Numbered from the stretch's first letter, positions 8,920 through 17,771 are shown. The stretch: 64,000 nucleotides of DNA from Motiliproteus sp047633175 (GCA_047633175.1 JBLIEQ010000004.1:119356-183355), one strand, 5' to 3'. Numbers and translations are program-made. Notes: a model not told the origin generated them from the letters alone.

Positions 8920-9093
8920 TAATTGGCTATTCACATAACTATTCACATAGGGAATCACGAAGATAGATTTGATAATCTAGGAAAATAGGCAGGTTTCATT
9001 TTAAAATCGTTTTAATCGTAATCAAGTATGTTGTGGTCAATACGAGTACAGCGTCTACAAATATTTAGTAACAGTATTTTTAAGGGGAAATAT

Positions 9094-11283
9094 ATGACGG
9101 GACGCACCCAGGCTGGCGGCCTTCAGGTTGCCAACACGCTCTATAATCTGATTGCTAACGAGGTGACCCCGGGCACAGGGATAGAGCCTGCGGCCTTCTG
9201 GGCCTCATTCGAACGTATCCTCGATGATCTGGCACCTAAAAACTGTGCCCTGCTGGCCAAACGCGACCAACTGCAGGCGCTGATCGATCAATGGCATCGC
9301 GATAACTTTGTCGGCAACAGCGGTGCCGGTGATTTCGCAACCTATAAGGCCTTCTTGCAACAGATCGGCTATCTGGTTCCCGAAGGTCCTGATTTTGAAA
9401 TCAGTACCGCCAGCGTCGAGCCCGAGATCGCCAGTCAGGCCGGTCCGCAGCTCGTCGTACCTATCATGAACGCCCGTTTTGCGCTTAACGCGGCTAACGC
9501 GCGCTGGGGCAGTCTTTACGACGCCCTCTATGGCACGGATGTGATCCCTGAAACCGGGGGCGCGGAGAAGGGCAAGCGCTTTAATCCGATACGCGGGGCC
9601 GAAGTTGTCGCCTACGCCCGTCGGGTGCTTAATCAGGCCGCCCCCCTGGCTCAGGGCGACCATAGCCAGGCCTGCCGTTACGCGGTTGTTGCCGGTGTGT
9701 TGCAGATTACCCTGCAGGAGGGCACCCAGACTGGCCTGGCTGATCCGGCACAGTTTGTAGGCTTCCAGGGCGAAGCCGACACACCCTCTGCCGTATTGCT
9801 GGCGCACAACAGCTTGCATCTGGAGATTCAGTTCGATCCGAACAGTCCTATCGGCCAGACCGATCTAGCGGGCATCAAAGACCTGGTTCTGGAATCCGCC
9901 CTGACCACCATTATGGACTGCGAGGATTCGGTCGCCGCCGTTGATGCCGAGGATAAGGCTCTGGCCTATGGCAACTGGCTGGGGCTGATGCGCGGAGATC
10001 TAAAGGAAACTCTGGATAAGGGTGGCAAGAAAATCACCCGCCGTCTTAATCAGGATCGTCAGTACCAGACGGCCGACGGTGGCCGGCTGATGCTCAAGGG
10101 CCGCAGCATGTTGTTTATTCGCAACGTCGGCCACCTGATGACCAATCCTGCGATCCTCGATAAAGAGGGGAATGAGGTCCCGGAAGGCATTATGGATGCC
10201 ATGGTCTGCGCGCTCTGTGCGATCCACGATCTCAATGGCAACGGCACTATCGACGGCCAGGCGGTTCGCAACTCCACCGCCGCGAGTATCAATATCGTTA
10301 AGCCTAAGATGCACGGCCCGGAAGAGGTCGCCTTTACCAACGAGCTGTTCGGACGGGTGGAAGATGCGCTTGGCCTGCCCCGCTTCACCCTGAAAGTCGG
10401 CATTATGGATGAAGAGCGGCGCACCTCCGTCAACCTCAAGGAGTGCATCCGCGCCGCTAAGGATAGGGTCGTCTTTATTAACACCGGATTTCTCGACCGT
10501 ACCGGTGATGAGATCCATACCAGCATGGAGGCCGGTGCGTTCCTGCCTAAGGCTGAGCTGAAGACCCGCCCCTGGATTCTGGCCTACGAAGATCAGAACG
10601 TCGATATAGGCCTAGCCTGCGGGCTGCCCGGCAAGGCGCAGATCGGCAAAGGAATGTGGCCAACGCCAGATAATATGGCCGAGATGATGAAAGCCAAGAT
10701 CGGCCATCCGCAGGCGGGCGCCAATACCGCCTGGGTACCCTCTCCTACCGCCGCGACCCTGCATGCGCTGCATTATCATCAGGTCAACGTACCCAGCCGC
10801 CAGGACGAACTGCGCGGCCGGGTGCGAGCCAGTGTCGACGATATCCTGACGATTCCGCTGCTGGGTGATCGACAGCTCAGTGCCCAGGAGATTCAGCGTG
10901 ATCTGGATAACAACGCTCAGGGCATTCTCGGCTACGTGGTCCGCTGGGTTGATGCGGGCATCGGTTGCTCGAAAGTCCCGGATATCAACAATGTCGGACT
11001 GATGGAAGATCGCGCGACGCTGCGGATCTCCAGTCAGCATATCGCTAACTGGCTGCGCCACGGTCTCTGTTCAGAAACGCAGGTGATGGAGACGCTGCGT
11101 CGGATGGCAGCAATTGTAGATACTCAGAATGTGGGTGACTCTGCGTATCGGTCGATGGCGCCCGACTATTCCGGTATCGCCTTTCAGGCGGCCTGTGATC
11201 TGGTCTTTAAAGGCCGCGAGCAGCCCAGTGGTTATACTGAGCCGTTGCTGCATGCCCATCGGCTTAGTGTTAAAGCGCGCTAA
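9094..11283 (+). CDS. glcB: Malate synthase G
   Basis: 729-residue malate synthase G, condensing glyoxylate with acetyl-CoA to malate; E. coli GlcB is similar in length (723). Visible blocks include TTIMDCEDSVAAVDAEDK (metal-binding region), MLKGRSMLFIRNVGH, GIMDEERRTSVNLKECI and the C-terminal helical domain. ATG 9094 follows AAGGGGA at good spacing; the 22 residues encoded upstream from 9028 have no family match. It pairs functionally with aceA across the LysR gene, completing the shunt in one locus. Confidence 0.96.
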   Translation: MTGRTQAGGLQVANTLYNLIANEVTPGTGIEPAAFWASFERILDDLAPKNCALLAKRDQLQALIDQWHRDNFVGNSGAGDFATYKAFLQQIGYLVPEGPDFEISTASVEPEIASQAGPQLVVPIMNARFALNAANARWGSLYDALYGTDVIPETGGAEKGKRFNPIRGAEVVAYARRVLNQAAPLAQGDHSQACRYAVVAGVLQITLQEGTQTGLADPAQFVGFQGEADTPSAVLLAHNSLHLEIQFDPNSPIGQTDLAGIKDLVLESALTTIMDCEDSVAAVDAEDKALAYGNWLGLMRGDLKETLDKGGKKITRRLNQDRQYQTADGGRLMLKGRSMLFIRNVGHLMTNPAILDKEGNEVPEGIMDAMVCALCAIHDLNGNGTIDGQAVRNSTAASINIVKPKMHGPEEVAFTNELFGRVEDALGLPRFTLKVGIMDEERRTSVNLKECIRAAKDRVVFINTGFLDRTGDEIHTSMEAGAFLPKAELKTRPWILAYEDQNVDIGLACGLPGKAQIGKGMWPTPDNMAEMMKAKIGHPQAGANTAWVPSPTAATLHALHYHQVNVPSRQDELRGRVRASVDDILTIPLLGDRQLSAQEIQRDLDNNAQGILGYVVRWVDAGIGCSKVPDINNVGLMEDRATLRISSQHIANWLRHGLCSETQVMETLRRMAAIVDTQNVGDSAYRSMAPDYSGIAFQAACDLVFKGREQPSGYTEPLLHAHRLSVKAR

Positions 11284-11378
11284 TCAGGAGATACCGTATT
11301 CCGGGGTCTTTTGGGTTTATTAAGCTAAAAATTGGCTATGTCCTAGTTAAGTGTTGCGACCAGCAGCTCGCGCTAACC

Positions 11379-11407
11379 AAAAGATCGCCTGCAGGCAGGC
11401 TCTCACG
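11379..11407. repeat. REP-like repeat, copy 2
   Basis: AAAAGATCGCCTGCAGGCAG followed by GCTCTCACGG. Inverted relative to 5203-5233, with a CCTGCAGG palindromic centre. Confidence 0.6.
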
Positions 11408-11541
11408 GTGCTAAGACGGGGTCTTTGTGAGTAGTTTTGTAGCTTTTTGAAAGGCTTGAAACGGCAACCAAAGTATCAGAATGACGCAAAAACCCCTTCT
11501 GAACCGATGAAATACAGACTGAAAAAGGCCCGCAGGGTCGA

Positions 11542-11602
11542 GCCATTGGCCGTTGTCAGTTCCCGACAACAACGGCATACCTGCGCCCCTGCAGGCAATG
11601 GC
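11542..11602. repeat. Double-hairpin repeat module, copy 2, enclosed by an outer stem
   Basis: Bases 11549-11595 are the inverted copy of 6115-6161 (46 of 47 identical). Here the two hairpins are additionally enclosed by GCCATTG (11542-11548) pairing with CAATGGC (11596-11602), giving a three-way junction that copy 1 lacks. Confidence 0.75.
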
Positions 11603-11968
11603 GAGACTGGCATCTGAGGCAGACAAATCGGCAGGATAGCCGATTTGCACCACCGCAGGTTGCCCGGAGGGTGAGGCACAGGGAGGTGCCGAGTAAATCC
11701 GAATCTGTCAGCCTCAGGCTGGATTTCATAGCGCCGCAGGCGCGTACCCGCAGGGCGGTTTAGTAGGGGGCGCTTTGATGGACAGGGATGTTCGAATGCC
11801 GGGGGGCCATGGATGGCCAGGAGCGGCCTTTGCTTCGCTTTCTTTGTCGCTACAAAGAAATAAAGCCGCCGGGAGGCAGAACCTCGCTTGATTAAAAAGA
11901 CAATAATGCAGAATAAACTGCCGGAACACTTAACGGGTACATAGCCTAAAAATTACCTGAATAGCCGG

Positions 11969-11999
11969 AAAGCCCCTTGGCCATGCCAAGGGGCTTTGT
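11969..11999. terminator. Orphan terminator-like hairpin
   Basis: AAAGCCCCTTGG, loop CCATG, CCAAGGGGCTTT, followed by GTC. The stem is a perfect 12 bp with A and T runs at its ends, so it could act in both directions. The nearest upstream gene, glcB, ends about 690 bases away, so what it terminates is unclear. Confidence 0.65.
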
Positions 12000-12385
12000 C
12001 AATTATAGGCCAGTTGCCTTTAGGTACTTATCGATACCTCTCTTGCCGAAGAACATCCGCTTAGCCGGCCCTCGTCTCTACTCAATCACGCTTCGCGCTC
12101 ATTCGTTAAATTCTCGTTATTCACACGCATGCAAACACAATATCTTGACTGAATGAACTCAAGGGCTACAACGGAGTTAAGCCCCGGCAATGCGGCCTAA
12201 GTTCCATCTATATTCGCGCCTCTCATTATATACACTTTCATAATACCCGCCTCCAGTATGCAAGATGCCAACTTGGCATCCGACATAGCCTCAGGAGATA
12301 TGGAACACTTTTAACATTCTCTTAATATTTCCTTAAGGCTAATGAAATAATATATATAAGGGTATACCTGTTAACTTAATAAATA

Positions 12386-13447
12386 ATGAGTTGGTTTATG
12401 GATGCTATACATAAGGCAAAAAGAAGCTATATAACACGCAATGTAAAGATTGATAACGCTACACAACTGCTTGAATCTTCTCCGAAATCAGGTGATTTGC
12501 TGCTTTGTAAAATAGACAAAATAAAACAACACACTCGTCTTGAAGATATTCACGGTCGAAGAAATCATCTCTATGAAGGCGACACTGTTATTGTGGTCGC
12601 CGCACAGCGCTATGCAACTGATCAGTTTTGTGCTGAGTTACCCACACAAGAAGGTTACTGTCATTTAGTCGCTGCAGGTGGTATTGCAGGCAAGGTCATC
12701 CATCGTAGCGGCCAAGTCAAGGCACCAACAGAAATAACGCTATTAGGGATTTTGGGTGATCAGCAGGGGAATGCGTTGAACCTTTCTGACTTTGCACCAC
12801 TTGCAAAAACTCCGATCACCTCAGCAGATATTCCTGTTTTAGTCGTTATTGGTAGTGATATGAATGCAGGCAAGACCACAACCGCCTGTGCTTGCATCAA
12901 CGGGTTGGAAAAGCAGGGAATAAAAACAGCGGGCGCAAAACTAACAGGCACCGGTGCAGGACCGGACTATTGGCGCATGCACGATGCGGGTGCTCATACA
13001 GTCGTTGATTTTCTTGATGCAGGTTACCCTTCAACGATAGGGCTATCCAATGATGACTTTTTAACTATTTTGAAAAAATTCAAAGCAGCAGCTATCGCAG
13101 CCAACTGTAAGGTATTGATTCTTGAAATAGCAGATGGGATTTTACAACCAGAAACAAAAGAATTGATTAACTCTACCCGGTTTGTTCAGCAAATAACCGG
13201 GGCAATAGTCGCTGCCGATAGTGCGACCTCAGCCATGATGGTAACAGAGAGAATAGCCAGAGCAGACTTCCCTGTCTATGCTGTTAGCGGTTTGTTTTCA
13301 CGTTCACCTATCGCCTGTGAAGAAGTTGCACAAGCATCAGGTTTACCCGTATTCACAGCCTCTAACCTAACACAACCGGCTGCAATTGATTATATCTACA
13401 GCGCCCTGAAACAGGACTATAGCAGTGCTCACATCCTTGCTGGATAA
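12386..13447 (+). CDS. DUF1611-like P-loop protein (BioD-like fold), function unknown
   Basis: 353 residues. The C-terminal part from about residue 150 looks like the DUF1611 P-loop domain: VIGSDMNAGKTTTACACI is a Walker A loop of dethiobiotin-synthetase type, followed by GAKLTGTGAGPDYWRMHDAG. The N-terminal 140 residues (EGDTVIVVAAQRYATDQF, CHLVAAGGIAGKV) do not match the Rossmann-like N-domain of the DgcN branch of DUF1611 as I know it. No clear Shine-Dalgarno precedes ATG 12386; ATG 12398 is an alternative. It is the first gene of a four-gene overlapping operon, and the coding DNA is visibly A/T-richer than that of neighbours. An ATP-dependent enzyme role is plausible; the substrate is unknown. 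Confidence 0.7.
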   Translation: MSWFMDAIHKAKRSYITRNVKIDNATQLLESSPKSGDLLLCKIDKIKQHTRLEDIHGRRNHLYEGDTVIVVAAQRYATDQFCAELPTQEGYCHLVAAGGIAGKVIHRSGQVKAPTEITLLGILGDQQGNALNLSDFAPLAKTPITSADIPVLVVIGSDMNAGKTTTACACINGLEKQGIKTAGAKLTGTGAGPDYWRMHDAGAHTVVDFLDAGYPSTIGLSNDDFLTILKKFKAAAIAANCKVLILEIADGILQPETKELINSTRFVQQITGAIVAADSATSAMMVTERIARADFPVYAVSGLFSRSPIACEEVAQASGLPVFTASNLTQPAAIDYIYSALKQDYSSAHILAG

Positions 13448-15080
13448 AAAAAGACGCAGGCTGTTTGCAGGTCTGGTTCTGATTGCTCTTGCTCAGTCGT
13501 TATGCATGCTGGGCATCATCTATCAGGCAAAAATTGCACTGCAGTCGGATTCCTTTTCGTTGAGCAGCGGCTGGATTTCATTAGCAGTAGGCGGAATTTT
13601 AATTATTTCCATAGGACGTTACCTGGAACGTTATCTGGCTGAGAAGTTTGCTCAGCAATACATCAATGAATTACGTCATAATGTATTTTACAAGGTGCTG
13701 CAGCTGCCTGTCTCTGATGCATTGATTATTAACAAAGGAGGCACGTTACTCAGGTTAACCGGTGATATGAGTGCTATCCGAAACTGGATTGTGAACGGCT
13801 TGGTACCGGCGATAATTCTTGGCGTATGGCTGTTAGTAGCTATTACCGGACTGACGAAAATACATTATATTTTTTCTCTCAGCCTGGTGCCATTAACGAT
13901 ATTAATAACGGCCGGAAACTACTGGATTGGAAAGCATCTGTATACCCGTTCAGCTCACGTCAGAAGAATACGAGGGCAACTCATTCGTAACGTGACTGAG
14001 AAATTACGAGAATTCAAAGTTATTCAATCATTTAACCAACACAACCGTGAAAGGAAGCGTTTCAATGAGCAAAGTGATCGCTTAGCCCTTAGCAGCATTA
14101 AGCGAGCGAGAGTGTCAGGTATACTTCGCGGTTTTAACGAAGCCATTTTAGGTGGCGGAATATTCACTCTGTTGGTGGTTGGTTTTCTACTGGAACAAAA
14201 AAATATTATTGAAACTAGTGACATCGCTATCGTGATGACCGCAGCGCTGTATTTACTTTCACATCTACGTCCACTCAGCAGACTCTACGAACTCTGGACA
14301 TTAAAAAAAGTAGCCGAGCATAAGCTAGAATATTTTTTCAAACGAAAAACCATCTCAAGAAAAGGATTAAAAAAGCTCCCGACCGAACCCTTACAACTCT
14401 CTCTGCGTAACTTTCATACAGAGGGCCGTTTTCCAGCCGTAACCACATTGATTGAAGAAGGAAGCCGTATTCTAATAGCGGGGCAGCAAGACAGCGGTAA
14501 AAGCTCGTTATTAGCAGCACTGGCTGGATTATTACGCCATTCAGGTGGGGATCTGTGTATTAACGACATTGAAATAAGTCAATATAATCAGTTAGTTATT
14601 TCTAGGCTTGTCACTCTGGTCTGCCCTGATATGCCCTTACTGAGAGGGAGTCTTGTAAAAAACCTTTTTTATGGCGCTCGTAGGATTACTGATGAATACA
14701 CTCAGGAAGTACTATCGATCTGCGGTCTGGATCTCTGGATCTCTAGCTTACCCTTAGGACTAGATACCCGTTTACAGGTAAACGGGACAAATTTGTCTGA
14801 TAGCCAGCGCTATAAAATAATGTTGGCAAGGGCCTTGTTAAGGCGCCCTAAAATATTACTTATCGATTCTGATTCAGCACAACAAAGCCAAGAGATAATG
14901 GGGATAATTAAAACTATTTTTTCTTGGTATAAAGGGATAATGATTACCGCAACGGATATGCAAAGCACGCATGTTGAATACGATCAAATCTGGACCCTAA
15001 ACTCTGAATGCCAGATTGAAAAAACAGCGAAATTGACAAAAATACCAAAGATAAAAACACAGGTATCCAGAAAATTATGA
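13425..15080 (+). CDS. ABC exporter-type protein with degenerate nucleotide-binding domain
   Basis: 551 residues: an N-terminal exporter-type membrane domain with about six membrane segments (near 14-36, 48-64, 125-145, 149-170, 240-258, 268-288) fused to an ABC ATPase domain (about 320-530). Walker A is intact (AGQQDSGKSSLL). Other motifs are eroded: the Q-loop glutamine is absent (VCPDMPLL), the signature is LSDSQ rather than LSGGQ, the segment after Walker B reads LLIDSDSA in place of LLLDEATSA so the catalytic glutamate is missing, and the H-loop histidine is absent (MITATDMQ). The GTG start has AGGA nine bases upstream and overlaps the preceding gene by 23 bases. ATP binding without normal hydrolysis, or a heteromeric role, is inferred. 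Confidence 0.8.
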   Translation: MLTSLLDKKRRRLFAGLVLIALAQSLCMLGIIYQAKIALQSDSFSLSSGWISLAVGGILIISIGRYLERYLAEKFAQQYINELRHNVFYKVLQLPVSDALIINKGGTLLRLTGDMSAIRNWIVNGLVPAIILGVWLLVAITGLTKIHYIFSLSLVPLTILITAGNYWIGKHLYTRSAHVRRIRGQLIRNVTEKLREFKVIQSFNQHNRERKRFNEQSDRLALSSIKRARVSGILRGFNEAILGGGIFTLLVVGFLLEQKNIIETSDIAIVMTAALYLLSHLRPLSRLYELWTLKKVAEHKLEYFFKRKTISRKGLKKLPTEPLQLSLRNFHTEGRFPAVTTLIEEGSRILIAGQQDSGKSSLLAALAGLLRHSGGDLCINDIEISQYNQLVISRLVTLVCPDMPLLRGSLVKNLFYGARRITDEYTQEVLSICGLDLWISSLPLGLDTRLQVNGTNLSDSQRYKIMLARALLRRPKILLIDSDSAQQSQEIMGIIKTIFSWYKGIMITATDMQSTHVEYDQIWTLNSECQIEKTAKLTKIPKIKTQVSRKL

Positions 15081-15919
15081 TATCACCTATTTTAAATAAA
15101 TCCCTGCCTGAGCCTGGAGAAAGTAGACGAATAATTTTCGCAAGCAGCCCTGCTTTACCTGTGTGGATCTTTCGCCCGTCTAAAGAAAAAAATACAAAAA
15201 AAGTGATTATTGCTGTCCATGGCATATCAAGAAACAGCATTCAACAAATTAAAATATATTCATTATTGGCAGAGGAACATGGTCTTTGGTTATTAGCACC
15301 TGAGTTTAGTGAAGAAAACTTCTCCGGCTACCAACGTCTGGCTAAAGATCCATTATCACCACGCTCTGATCTTGTGCTTAATCGGCTATTACTCGCGTAT
15401 CGAACAGAGCGCAATATTACGGATCTTAAAGCACATATCTGTGGTTATTCTGGCGGAGCCCAATTCGCACATCGTTATGCACTGTTGCATCCCTACAACG
15501 TCGCGTCGCTAACGCTAGTGAGTGCTGGCTGGTATACGTTTCCTAATCATCAGCAACGATTTCCACGAGGGCTGAACAACTGGCCATTATGGCTAGGGAC
15601 AGCAAGGCTTAAAGAGTTTTTAAATATACCTATCATTGTCATGGTAGGTAACAAGGACAGGGCGAGAGATAGCAGTTTGAGGACATCAGTGCGTCTCGAT
15701 CAAGACCAAGGAGTTAATCGTTTACAACGTGCCGATACCTGGGTTAAAGCCGCAAATCATGCAAAAAAACAACTTCATCTACCCGCCGATATCACCTTGC
15801 ATCGAATGCCAAAACAACGTCATGATTTTGAAAAAAATGCCAGCGATAGCGAAATGCTCGCTCGCATCAGTAAATTTTGGACAACAAATAAAAATAGGAA
15901 AACTTATGAAAATAAATAA
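15077..15919 (+). CDS. Alpha/beta hydrolase
   Basis: 280-residue serine hydrolase of the alpha/beta fold. The oxyanion strand is VIIAVHGISRNS, the nucleophile elbow is CGYSGGAQFAHRYA (Ser in G-Y-S-G-G), the likely acid lies in MVGNKDRARD, and the catalytic His is in PKQRHDFEK. There is no signal peptide, so it is probably cytoplasmic. Its ATG overlaps the stop of the ABC gene (ATGA) and its 3' end overlaps the lipoprotein gene, fixing it in the operon. Substrate not predictable; esterase, thioesterase or peptidase-like activity on the operon's product is inference. Confidence 0.85.
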   Translation: MISPILNKSLPEPGESRRIIFASSPALPVWIFRPSKEKNTKKVIIAVHGISRNSIQQIKIYSLLAEEHGLWLLAPEFSEENFSGYQRLAKDPLSPRSDLVLNRLLLAYRTERNITDLKAHICGYSGGAQFAHRYALLHPYNVASLTLVSAGWYTFPNHQQRFPRGLNNWPLWLGTARLKEFLNIPIIVMVGNKDRARDSSLRTSVRLDQDQGVNRLQRADTWVKAANHAKKQLHLPADITLHRMPKQRHDFEKNASDSEMLARISKFWTTNKNRKTYENK

Positions 15920-16313
15920 TTTTTTAGTTGCCGGACTATTAGGGCTGTCACTCACAGCCTGCCAAGCGATGAAACCACAGATGCAAGAAGTGGGGACACT
16001 TAATAGCGAGCAACTGCATGCGTTGTTTGTTAACAAGACAGTCGAATCTAATAATCTTAATAACTATGAAGTCAGTTATACATTTTATATGGATAATGGC
16101 CAGGTTATTCAACAAAGATCCGGCAATATCCGTACCGGTCAATGGAAAATAAACAGCAAAGGTAAGATCTGTCTAAAAATGGAAAACAAAGGGTTTGGTT
16201 GTCGATATGTGGTTCGTAAAGGAGATGAGTACTTCAAATACAGAAGAAACAAAGAAGGAAACTTTGCCCCCATCATTCGTTATGGCACCTTTGTTTCCGG
16301 TAAAAATTTTTAG
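15906..16313 (+). CDS. Small outer-envelope lipoprotein, function unknown
   Basis: 135 residues beginning MKINNFLVAGLLGLSLTAC; the lipobox LTAC gives a lipidated Cys19, and Gln at +2 predicts outer-membrane sorting. The mature part is basic and beta-rich (GQWKINSKGKICLKM, GCRYVVRKGDEYFKYR), with the W-K-x-x-x-K-G-x-x-C-x pattern seen in DUF995-like small lipoproteins, a tentative resemblance. An upstream in-frame start at 15729 would bury the signal peptide and is rejected; AGGAAA precedes ATG 15906. Last gene of the operon, overlapping the hydrolase by 14 bases and followed by a terminator. Confidence 0.8.
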   Translation: MKINNFLVAGLLGLSLTACQAMKPQMQEVGTLNSEQLHALFVNKTVESNNLNNYEVSYTFYMDNGQVIQQRSGNIRTGQWKINSKGKICLKMENKGFGCRYVVRKGDEYFKYRRNKEGNFAPIIRYGTFVSGKNF

Positions 16314-16360
16314 ACAAGACACTTCTCTATAATTTCTTTGCCGCGATTGACAAAAGATGC

Positions 16361-16384
16361 GGCCCCCTGAAGAGGGGCTTGTTA
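16361..16384 (+). terminator. Terminator of the four-gene operon
   Basis: GCCCC, loop of about seven bases (CTGAAGA), GGGGC, then TTGTTAAG. It lies about 50 bases after the lipoprotein stop. The rest of the 16314-16615 gap shows only an unremarkable promoter region for serC. Confidence 0.7.
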
Positions 16385-16615
16385 AGCATTCTTCAGAACG
16401 CGGTTCAAGTCATGCCGTTTTCCTACCCATTGATAGAGGGTTGAGTGGCATTGGTTGCTGACAATTTGCATCTGATTCCTTAATCCCGTGATGATTTATC
16501 AGTCTATTAATTTTGAGTGACAGAGCAATTTTAGTTACTATTCTGCAACTATTCTGCAATGCAGCGACCCCACTCTCTACATGCCACTCTAAGTACCCTT
16601 CTGTGAGGAATTAAC

Positions 16616-17755
16616 GTGCAAGCACGCCCTGCTATCAAGCCCCAAAACCCCAACTTCTCTTCAGGCCCCTGCAGTAAGCGTCCCGGTTACTCCGTCGCTG
16701 GACTCGATACCTCGACCCAGGGTCGTTCACATCGCTCGCCGATCGGTAAGGCGGCCTTAAAAAAAGCGATAGACGACAGCGCAGAGTTACTCGGCTTGCC
16801 TGAAGATTATCGGCTCGGCATCGTCCCGGCTTCCGACACCGGTGCCGTTGAGATGGCGCTCTGGAGCCTGCTGGGCGCCCGTCCCGTCGATGTTTGCTCC
16901 TGGGAATCCTTTGGCGCGGGTTGGCATACCGATATCATCAAGCAGCTCAAACTCGAGGCTAACCATCTCAATGCCGATTATGGCCTGCTCCCTGATCTGA
17001 CTCAGACGAACCCTGACCACGATATCGTGTTCACTTGGAACGGTACGACCTCTGGCGTCAAGGTCCCTAATGCCGACTGGATTGCCGATGATCGCCAGGG
17101 GCTCACCATCTGTGATGCCACCTCGGCCGTGTTCGCCATGCCCATGCCCTGGGAGAAGCTCGATGTAGTCACGTTCAGTTGGCAGAAGGTGCTTGGCGGT
17201 GAAGGCTCACACGGTGTCCTCATCCTCAGCCCTAGCGCCGTCGAGCGCCTGGAAAACTACACCCCAGCCTGGCCGATGCCTAAGATCTTCCGACTCAGCA
17301 AAGGCGGAAAACTGCTTGAAGGGATCTTCAGAGGCGAAACCATCAACACCCCCTCGATGCTCTGTGTTGCCGACTATCAGGATGCCCTGGACTGGGTACG
17401 CTCAATCGGCGGCGTGAGCAAGACCATCGAGATCAGTAACGCCAACCTCAGCGCCATCGAAACCTTTGTGGACAGTCACGACTGGATTCAGTTTCTGGCT
17501 CAGGATCCCTCCTTGCGCTCTAACACTAGTGTCTGTCTGACCCTGGATCTGACCCCGGAGCAGGTCAAAGCGCTGATCAAACTACTCGACGACGAAGGCG
17601 TGGCCTATGATATAGGTGCGTACCGTGATGCCCCTGCTGGCTTGCGCCTCTGGTGTGGTGCGACTGTAGGTACTGCCGATGTCGAGGCACTGCTCCCCTG
17701 GATCGAGTGGGCTTACTTTAAGGTAAAGAGCGTTGAGGTAAAGACTTTAAGGTAA
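16616..17755 (+). CDS. serC: Phosphoserine transaminase (SerC, Methanosarcina/alphaproteobacterial type)
   Basis: 379-residue class V aminotransferase converting 3-phosphohydroxypyruvate to phosphoserine with PLP. NFSSGPCSKRPGYS near the start and SWQKVLGGEGSHGVL (PLP lysine) identify the branch found in alphaproteobacteria and methanogens rather than the enterobacterial SerC. The GTG start follows GAGGA. The last residues and stop lie in a 29-bp tandem duplication (17714-17742 and 17743-17771) that shifts frame, so the C-terminus (SVEVKTLR) is altered; without it the protein would end in TEVKSPPVS about five residues later. It is followed by serA, with a terminator between. Confidence 0.92.
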   Translation: MQARPAIKPQNPNFSSGPCSKRPGYSVAGLDTSTQGRSHRSPIGKAALKKAIDDSAELLGLPEDYRLGIVPASDTGAVEMALWSLLGARPVDVCSWESFGAGWHTDIIKQLKLEANHLNADYGLLPDLTQTNPDHDIVFTWNGTTSGVKVPNADWIADDRQGLTICDATSAVFAMPMPWEKLDVVTFSWQKVLGGEGSHGVLILSPSAVERLENYTPAWPMPKIFRLSKGGKLLEGIFRGETINTPSMLCVADYQDALDWVRSIGGVSKTIEISNANLSAIETFVDSHDWIQFLAQDPSLRSNTSVCLTLDLTPEQVKALIKLLDDEGVAYDIGAYRDAPAGLRLWCGATVGTADVEALLPWIEWAYFKVKSVEVKTLR

Positions 17756-17771
17756 AGAGCACTGAGGTGAA
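17714..17771. repeat. 29-bp tandem duplication across the serC stop
   Basis: The unit beginning actttaaggtaaagagc occurs twice (17714-17742, 17743-17771) with three substitutions. Twenty-nine is not a multiple of three, so the second copy is read in another frame and supplies the TAA at 17753-17755. Confidence 0.85.

Larger units (their letters stand above)
11284..12385. other. Gene-free block of stacked hairpin repeats
   Basis: About 1.1 kb with no supportable gene. It holds a REP-like repeat (11379-11407), a three-way-junction element (11542-11602), the AAATCGGC/GCCGATTT hairpin shared with the MITE-like element (11625-11646), and AGGGA-loop hairpins at 11675-11690 and 11780-11793. It also holds GGCCA-TGGA-TGGCC (11805-11818), a TTTCTTTGT/ACAAAGAAA hairpin in a repeat widespread in gammaproteobacteria (11821-11870), and a terminator-like hairpin at 11969-11999. 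Short minus-strand frames at 11411-11679 translate these repeats and are not genes. Confidence 0.8.

Noticed and set aside
11411..11929. Minus-strand frames of 67-80 residues, some with CRCCRELTT and CKSAILPI segments
   Set aside because: The same peptides recur wherever the nucleotide repeats occur (6112, 31647), so they are translations of non-coding repeats.
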